A stretch of 64,000 nucleotides of DNA, taken from the NCBI GenBank assembly GCA_934661735.1, contig CAKUJN010000001.1, forward strand, positions 13,494 through 77,493, given 5' to 3'. The stretch is from an uncultured Oscillospiraceae bacterium. Lineage in GTDB: Bacteria > Bacillota > Clostridia > Oscillospirales > Oscillospiraceae. The translations under genes and the position numbers were made by a program. The notes under the pieces were generated by a model. The model was given only the letters and a program-made list of their open reading frames with translations, was not told the DNA's origin and did not search any database. Each line of letters starts with the position of its first letter. Position 1 is the stretch's first letter. This document shows positions 58,892-64,000 of this stretch, in pieces.

Positions 58892-61072
58892 TCATATATT
58901 ATCCTCGAAATCAGAACTCTCATTTTGTGCATTTTGCATATCCGGACCGTGAATTGCATTTTCACGGTACTGAAGCGGCGTAACGCCGTAGTATTTTTTG
59001 AAAACGCGGTAGAAGGTGCTTGCCGAGGGATAGCCGCAGCGCTGTGCGATCTCAAGAATGCCGTCCTGCGTGCTGCGCAGCAGATGCGAAACCTGCTGCA
59101 TCCGCAGCGTGAGAATATATTCCTGCACGCTCTGGCCTGTGACCTGCTTGACAATGTTATAGACGCTCTTTTCCGACATCTGGAACTGCTCGGCGACCAT
59201 GGCCGTCGTCAGATTGCAGTCGGCGAAGTTTTCATCCAGCCATGCCAGCACGCGGCCGCGTTCGCTGCTGCGCCGGCTCTGCTCACGCTGGCGGATGCGG
59301 CCGAACAGCACTCCGGCCAGCCGCTCCAGCCGCTCCAGATTTTCGCGCGGCAGCATGGACATCTTATATTCCAGCTCCACCGCCTCCGGCAGCGGAATAT
59401 CCATTTCCGCCGCGGCGCTGCGCAGAATGAAGCGCACGGTGTAGAAAAGCTCGCTGGCATGATGGCGCTGCGGGCCCTTGTCAATAGAGCGGATAAGCGC
59501 GATGCACGTCTGCTCCTGCATGTCCACAATGCTCTGGTAAAGCCGCTCATGCTGCATCCATGTCAGCGGGTCTGCGACGTCGGCGCCGGAGAAGAGTGCA
59601 AAGCCGCCCGTGGGCGGAATGCAGATACGCGACTGGCGAACCGCCTCGTGCATCTTCTGCATTGCGGAAAACGGCGCGCTGACGCCGCAGGCGGCTGCCG
59701 GAAATGTGCGGCACAGCTGACGAATGCGCTCCATCTGCTCGGGCGTGTCCGTAATGAGCACGCCGATCTCCTTCATATTCAGAACCGCCGCGTAGCAGGG
59801 CGGCTCGGCATCGGCAGGGAGCTGCTGCGACAGCAGAAGCAGCTCTTCGGCACTCTGGACGTGCAGCACCGCAATCCGCCACGGCGGGAGAATCTTTTCC
59901 AGACCGGATTCCAGCATGGCCTCGTCCTCCTCGGACAGAACGCTGCCGTTGCTGACGCGGACAAACAGATGCGACAAAAGACCTTTTTGAAGCGCGTCAA
60001 TCCGGTCCTCCGAGTTTTTCAGAATATCGGCCAGCGCGAGCACCTCGTTCACGCCGTGCGTGCCGTGCAGGCTCTCATCCGGTATCTCTGTGCGTGTATG
60101 GTTCAGGAACAGCTGGCGGATCGGACGCGAAAGCGCGTTGGAGAAAACGACGCAGAGAATAAAGGCAAGGCTTGTCATCAGCGCCAGCATCAGCCAGCCG
60201 GTGTGCCGCGCAAGGCTGGTCTGGCCCAGAATGTAGGAGCGCGGAATCCAGATGGTCACGTTTGCGCGCAGATGCGGCAGCGACGTCAGAATGCGCAGGC
60301 AGTCCTCCGGCTCGGACGCAAACGCATGCGGATATTCATCCAATATGCTGCCGTCGTTTGCACAGATGCGGACATAGGTGTTTTCCGGCAGATGGAAAAT
60401 GCCCAGACGCTCAAGAATCGTGTTTTCCGAATACAGCGTCATGACGCTGATCCGTGCGCCGATCGGCCGGATGACCAGCGCCATCTGACGGCTTGGTGCG
60501 CCGCCGTTGATCTGTACCTCCTGCGCCGGAAGCAGACGCACGACATTTGTACCGCGCAGGGACGTCATGATTTCCTCCGGCGTCGTCTGGGCAAAGGAGA
60601 GATATTCGTCGAAGCAGTCCTCGGCGGTCAGAAAGCTGTAATATCTGGTGCAGATGGCGTTTGAGCCGTGCAGATAGATCAGGCATTCCTCGTTGCCCTG
60701 CAAAAGAAACTGCTGATTGCGCAGAGACTGGCTGATAAAGGGGAGAAGCGTGGCATACTTCTGCGGCAGGCGGTCGCCGCTGACCGTGCGGATATAGTTG
60801 TAGCTGATGGTACCCTCCATTGCCGATGGAATTGCGTAAGTCATGTACAGCTCGCGCGACAGCGCCTCGCTGTTGTATTCCAGCATGGACTGCGTGTAAT
60901 TCTGATAGCTGTCCGCGAGCGACTGCTCGTATAAATGGTTGCTCAGAATCAGAACGGCGCTCATCAGGACAACCAGACACAGCATCAGCAGCAGGTTGCT
61001 CCAGAACAGCGGCAGCTGTCTCAGTTTCTGCAACATATATCCTCGGTACCGCTTCTTGTCATTCTCATGCAT
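58892..61072 (-). CDS. AraC-family regulator with membrane sensor domain (YesS-like)
   Basis: A 726-residue regulator. Two membrane helices (about residues 24-46 and about 285-308) flank an extracytoplasmic domain of about 240 residues. A cytosolic linker follows, then a C-terminal AraC domain with two HTHs: VLAWLDENFADCNLTTAMVAEQFQMSEKSVY and IAQRCGYPSASTFYRVFKKYYGVTPLQYRE. This one-component layout (YesS/YtdP type) senses sugars outside and controls neighbouring uptake genes. It is upstream of the sugar operon on the same strand, and its 3' end is about 65 bases from that operon's promoter. Regulation of that operon is inference. Confidence 0.9.
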   Translation of the reverse strand: MHENDKKRYRGYMLQKLRQLPLFWSNLLLMLCLVVLMSAVLILSNHLYEQSLADSYQNYTQSMLEYNSEALSRELYMTYAIPSAMEGTISYNYIRTVSGDRLPQKYATLLPFISQSLRNQQFLLQGNEECLIYLHGSNAICTRYYSFLTAEDCFDEYLSFAQTTPEEIMTSLRGTNVVRLLPAQEVQINGGAPSRQMALVIRPIGARISVMTLYSENTILERLGIFHLPENTYVRICANDGSILDEYPHAFASEPEDCLRILTSLPHLRANVTIWIPRSYILGQTSLARHTGWLMLALMTSLAFILCVVFSNALSRPIRQLFLNHTRTEIPDESLHGTHGVNEVLALADILKNSEDRIDALQKGLLSHLFVRVSNGSVLSEEDEAMLESGLEKILPPWRIAVLHVQSAEELLLLSQQLPADAEPPCYAAVLNMKEIGVLITDTPEQMERIRQLCRTFPAAACGVSAPFSAMQKMHEAVRQSRICIPPTGGFALFSGADVADPLTWMQHERLYQSIVDMQEQTCIALIRSIDKGPQRHHASELFYTVRFILRSAAAEMDIPLPEAVELEYKMSMLPRENLERLERLAGVLFGRIRQREQSRRSSERGRVLAWLDENFADCNLTTAMVAEQFQMSEKSVYNIVKQVTGQSVQEYILTLRMQQVSHLLRSTQDGILEIAQRCGYPSASTFYRVFKKYYGVTPLQYRENAIHGPDMQNAQNESSDFEDNI

Positions 61073-61281
61073 CTCAGATTCTTCTCCCTTTTGTCGTAAA
61101 CGCTTCGTGTTTGCAAACGAAATATACCTGTTTCCTTTTCATCATACTCTTCCGCCGCGGCTTTGAATATTCTCACTTTATGGAATCAGTCTCATTTTCT
61201 GAAATGCCGCACGCCGCATGCGGCGCGGCGATTTTGAGAATGCGGCTGAGAACGCGGGGGACGGACGTGCCGCCTGCGCAG
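61073..61281. other. Non-coding stretch between the AraC regulator and the ackA terminator
   Basis: About 210 bases with no convincing ORF; upstream region of the regulator. AAACGCTTCGTGTTTGC near 61099 contains an imperfect inverted repeat but no clear promoter pair was found. Confidence 0.4.
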
Positions 61282-61322
61282 AAAAAAGGCGCACGATCTG
61301 ACGATGTGTCAAATCGTGCGCC
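61282..61322 (-). terminator. Rho-independent terminator of ackA
   Basis: GGCGCACGAT pairs with ATCGTGCGCC and encloses TTGAC/GTCAG; the minus strand continues TTTTTT. It lies about 75 bases past the ackA stop. Confidence 0.88.
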
Positions 61323-61395
61323 TCATATGAATGCTCTTTCCGTTGTGCGGGCTGTCCGGCGGGAAAGGACGGTGCAGCCCGTTATCGGCTTGCGA

Positions 61396-62592
61396 TTATC
61401 TGCACAGCGCGGCGGTATCCTGCGCGATCATCAGCTCTTCGTTGGTCGGGATGACCCAGACCGTGACCTTGGAGTCGGGCGTGGAGATGACGACTTCCTC
61501 GCCGCGGAGCTTGTTCTTCTCCGCGTCCAGCTTGACGCCCAGGAATTCCAGACCGTCGCAGATGGATGCGCGCATGGAGGCGGAGTTTTCGCCGACGCCG
61601 GCCGTAAAGACCAGGCAGTCCACGCCGCCCAGTGCAGCCGCGTAGGCGCCGATATACTTTCTGACCTCATAGGCGAACTTGTCCAGCGCCAGCTGCGCGG
61701 CCTCGTTGCCCTTTTCGGCGGCGGCGTCCAGATCGCGGAAGTCGGAGGAAACGCCGTCGGACAGCGCCAGAACGCCGGACTTCTTGTTGAGCATGGTCAG
61801 GCACTCATCGGCGGACATGTTGTACTTGTTCATGATGAACTGCGCGACGCAGGTGTCGATATCGCCCGCGCGGGTGCCCATGGGGACGCCGGCCAGAGGG
61901 CTGAGGCCCATGGAGGTATCCTGACATTTGCCGTCCTTGACCGCGGACAGCGACGAGCCGTTGCCCAGATGGCAGACGATGACGCGGTGCGCGTTCTCCA
62001 CGCCGCCCATCAGCTCGATGCAGCGCTTGGAGACGAAGCGGTGGGACGTGCCGTGGAAGCCGTAGCGGCGCAGATGATCCTCGGTGTAGTATTTGGTGGG
62101 GATGGCATAGCGATAGGCCTTGGGCGGCATAGTCATGTGGAACGCGGTGTCAAACACGGCGACCTGCGGCTTGCCGGGCATGGCCTTTTCGCACGCCTCG
62201 ATGCCCATGAGGTTGGCGGGGTTGTGCAGCGGGCCGAGCGGGATGCACTCGCGGATGGTTTCCTTGCAGGCCTCGGTCACGATGCAGCTTTCGACAAACT
62301 TCTCCGCGCCGTGCAGAACGCGGTGGCCGACGGCGTCGATTTCATCGACGGATTTGATCACACCATATTCCGGATCGACCAGAATGGCCATGACGGCCTC
62401 GATGGCCTCCTTGTGCGTGGGCATCGGGATTTCCTTTTCATATTTCTTGCCGGTGGTAAGCGCCTTGTGGGTAAGCCTGCCATCCAGACCGATGCGCTCG
62501 CAAAGGCCCTTGGCGGCGACGTCGCCGGTATCCGGATTCATCAGCTGATACTTCAGGCTGGAGCTGCCGGCGTTGATAACGAGAATGTTCAT
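61396..62592 (-). CDS. ackA: Acetate kinase
   Basis: A 398-residue acetate kinase (acetyl phosphate + ADP = acetate + ATP). Family motifs are complete: LVINAGSSSLKYQL at the N-terminus, VFDTAFHMTMPPKAYRY, RRYGFHGTSHRFV with the catalytic region His, VCHLGNGSSLSAVKDG, and TAGVGENSASMR. Length is standard (about 396-400). ATG with AGGAGTG site. It is monocistronic with a promoter and terminator, and pta is not adjacent. In this organism it would yield ATP from acetyl-CoA made by fermentation or CODH/ACS. Confidence 0.97.
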   Translation of the reverse strand: MNILVINAGSSSLKYQLMNPDTGDVAAKGLCERIGLDGRLTHKALTTGKKYEKEIPMPTHKEAIEAVMAILVDPEYGVIKSVDEIDAVGHRVLHGAEKFVESCIVTEACKETIRECIPLGPLHNPANLMGIEACEKAMPGKPQVAVFDTAFHMTMPPKAYRYAIPTKYYTEDHLRRYGFHGTSHRFVSKRCIELMGGVENAHRVIVCHLGNGSSLSAVKDGKCQDTSMGLSPLAGVPMGTRAGDIDTCVAQFIMNKYNMSADECLTMLNKKSGVLALSDGVSSDFRDLDAAAEKGNEAAQLALDKFAYEVRKYIGAYAAALGGVDCLVFTAGVGENSASMRASICDGLEFLGVKLDAEKNKLRGEEVVISTPDSKVTVWVIPTNEELMIAQDTAALCR

Positions 62593-62660
62593 GGTGCATT
62601 CACTCCTGTAACTTATAATTTCTTTTTCAGCGCTGCTGTGCTACAATACATACATTGGTT

Positions 62661-62689
62661 ATGATACAATAAAAACCGGACGGAAACAA
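62661..62689 (-). promoter_or_regulatory. Promoter of ackA
   Basis: Minus strand TTGTTT (62689-62684), 17 bases, TATCAT (62666-62661), about 70 bases before the ackA start. Confidence 0.55.
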
Positions 62690-62726
62690 GTGCTTCCGCG
62701 GAATTTTTTGAAGGAGAGGGCGCAAA

Positions 62727-63881
62727 ATGGCGGCGGTGGGGATCATCTGCGAATACAATCCGTTCCATCTGGGGCACGAAAGGCAGCTTCGCATGATCCG
62801 CGCGCGCCTTGGCGCGGATACGCCCGTTGTCTGTCTGATGAGCGGAAATTTTGTCCAGCGCGGCGCGCCGGCCGTTTTTGACCGCTCCGTCCGCGCGGCG
62901 GCGGCTGTCGAGTGCGGGGCAAGCCTTGTGCTGGAGCTGCCGGCAACATATTCGCTGCGCTCGGCCGAGGGTTTCGCCCGCGGCGGCGTGGAGCTTTTCG
63001 ACCGGACCGGCATGGTGGACACGCTGTGCTTCGGCTGTGAGTCCGGAGACGGCGGCGCGATCATGCGGGCGGCGGAGGCGATGTGCCGGCCGGAATATGA
63101 TGCGCTTGTGCGCGGGTATTTATCACAGGGACTGAGCTATCCGGCGGCGCGGCAGCGCGCGCTGGAGGCGCTTGCGGGCGGCGGCGCGCTTCTGCGCGCG
63201 CCGAACGATATTCTGGCGGTGGAATACTGTAAGGCAATTTACCAGAGCGGGAGCGGCCTGCGGCCCATGGCCGTCCGGCGCGAGGGCGGCTATCACGATG
63301 CGCTGCCGGATGCGGAAAATCCGTCGGCCACGGCGGTGCGCGCGCTGCTCCCGGACGGCGGCTGGCGCGCGTATGTGCCCGCGCGTGCGGCGGAAATCTA
63401 CAGCGGCGCGCCACTGCATGAAATGCGGTACGGCGAGCGTGCGATGCTCGCGCGGCTGCGCGGCATGACGCGCGATGCATGGCAGTGCGTCCCGTTCGGC
63501 TCGGAGGGACTGTGGAGCAAGGTATACGCGGCTGCGCAGACGCAGCCGTCAGTGGACGCGGTGATCGGCGCGTCGGTGTCGCGGCGCTATCCGCGCACGC
63601 GCCTGCAAAGAATGCTGATGTGCGCGTATCTGGGCATTACGGACGCGGAGCTGAAAAAAAGCGTGCCGTATGTGCGCGTGCTGGCGTTTGACGGCGCGGG
63701 CCGCGCGCTTCTGCGCGGGATGCACGCGCACGCGCCGGAGCTTCTGCTGCACGCCGGCGAGCGCGCGCCCGCGTGCGCCTATGCCGAGCTGGAGCGCCGC
63801 TGCGGCGCGCTGTACGCGCTTTTTTCGGCGGAGGACGCCACGCTTCCGGAGAAAAATTGTGTTTTCCAAAAGAAAACATAA
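62727..63881 (+). CDS. tmcAL: tRNA(Met) cytidine acetate ligase TmcAL
   Basis: A 384-residue nucleotidyltransferase-fold enzyme (YlbM family) that makes N4-acetylcytidine at the wobble position of elongator tRNA-Met from acetate and ATP. The ATP-binding motif GIICEYNPFHLGHERQLR is at residues 5-22. GNFVQRGAPAVFDRSVRA, ELPATYSLRSAEGFARGGV and LRAPNDILAVEYCKA follow in family order. A short, Ala/Arg-rich C-terminus follows. GAAGGAGAGGG site before the ATG. The enzyme consumes acetate, and ackA is its divergent neighbour. Confidence 0.93.
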   Translation: MAAVGIICEYNPFHLGHERQLRMIRARLGADTPVVCLMSGNFVQRGAPAVFDRSVRAAAAVECGASLVLELPATYSLRSAEGFARGGVELFDRTGMVDTLCFGCESGDGGAIMRAAEAMCRPEYDALVRGYLSQGLSYPAARQRALEALAGGGALLRAPNDILAVEYCKAIYQSGSGLRPMAVRREGGYHDALPDAENPSATAVRALLPDGGWRAYVPARAAEIYSGAPLHEMRYGERAMLARLRGMTRDAWQCVPFGSEGLWSKVYAAAQTQPSVDAVIGASVSRRYPRTRLQRMLMCAYLGITDAELKKSVPYVRVLAFDGAGRALLRGMHAHAPELLLHAGERAPACAYAELERRCGALYALFSAEDATLPEKNCVFQKKT

Positions 63882-63889
63882 AAAATAGC

Positions 63890-63918
63890 TTGCATTGCGA
63901 AAAAGAATATGCTACAAT
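63890..63918 (+). promoter_or_regulatory. Promoter of the gene at the right edge
   Basis: TTGCAT (63890-63895), 17 bases, TACAAT (63913-63918). In the roughly 60-base leader, AAGGGCAGTCTGCCTT with following TTT (about 63938-63958) forms a small hairpin that could be an attenuator. Confidence 0.65.
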
Positions 63919-63988
63919 ATCCGAGCGTTTGAACCAAGGGAAGGGCAGTCTGCCTTTTTACAGAAATCTGATGAGAGAGGTGAAACTC

Positions 63989-64000
63989 ATGAAGGAAGGT
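63989..64000 (+). CDS. rpmE: Start of a gene cut by the window edge, probably ribosomal protein L31
   Basis: Only four codons are visible, Met-Lys-Glu-Gly, after a GAGAGGTGA ribosome-binding site and a strong promoter. Ribosomal protein L31 typically begins MKEGIHP, and its promoter-plus-leader layout fits. Four residues are not proof. Confidence 0.45.

Noticed and set aside
1-64000. CRISPR array, tRNA, rRNA or insertion-sequence transposase
   Set aside because: No regular direct repeats with spacers, no tRNA-like T-arm with flanking stem, no rRNA sequence and no transposase or integrase motif were recognised. A tRNAscan or CRISPR search was not possible here.

Overview
The window reads as a chromosomal segment of a GC-rich, anaerobic, Gram-positive clostridium, most like the Oscillospiraceae/Eubacteriales. 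The evidence is gene content: carbon monoxide dehydrogenase/acetyl-CoA synthase, an Rnf complex, S-layer-homology domains, an FtsH with a short N-terminus, clostridial-type three-gene glycerol-3-phosphate oxidation, and many ATGA-coupled genes. I see no phage genes, rRNA, tRNA or CRISPR array. The assignment is inference; no marker gene was compared.

Layout. 1-3.3 kb: a short-chain dehydrogenase (cut by the edge), a phosphohexomutase, and an SLH-anchored polysaccharide deacetylase. 4.4-9.4 kb: acsB-cooC-acsA (CODH/ACS) behind a good promoter and a structured leader. 9.5-13 kb: a small membrane protein, MscS, FtsH. 13.3-18.6 kb: RlmB, a large membrane protein that looks like a catalytically dead P-type ATPase, and an EF-G-like GTPase. 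19.5-26.4 kb: an nine-gene leftward operon apbE-(NusG domain II)-(Gx family)-rnfCDGEAB. 26.5-34 kb: a phosphate regulon, pstS-pstC-pstA-pdxY-pstB-phoU-phoB-phoR, with Pho-box-like repeats in front and a vitamin B6 kinase gene in the middle. 34-41.5 kb: queT under a preQ1-I-like riboswitch, guanine deaminase, and a BMP-type nucleoside ABC transporter. 42.4-46.2 kb: small genes (Dabb, DUF3006, cytidylate kinase-like, DUF523, NUDIX) and a stand-alone MsmX/UgpC-type sugar-transport ATPase. 46.3-50.1 kb: glpA-like, glpB-like, DUF1667 and glpP behind a promoter and a strong leader terminator, which fits GlpP antitermination. 50.2-52.1 kb: peptidase T and a small HTH regulator with paired operators facing a small ORF that has no stop before a terminator. 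52.1-61 kb: a glycan-uptake locus (DUF4838 protein, GH20-like protein, two permeases, a binding lipoprotein, and an AraC/YesS-type membrane regulator) with no ATPase of its own. 61.3-64 kb: acetate kinase, TmcAL, and the first four codons of what is probably rpmE.

How it fits together: CODH/ACS makes acetyl-CoA from one-carbon units, acetate kinase yields ATP, and Rnf couples ferredoxin oxidation to an ion gradient. ApbE would flavinylate RnfG and RnfD. The sugar, nucleoside, phosphate and glycerol-phosphate systems supply substrates.

The least explained feature is a composite non-coding repeat of about 0.8-0.9 kb present three times (about 3.4-4.3, 18.7-19.5 and 41.6-42.5 kb), plus a fragment at 50.1 kb. 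Each copy sits at gene 3' ends and is built from palindromes in the same order. Next in interest are the pseudo-P-type ATPase, the structured leader of acsA, and the GlpP leader terminator.
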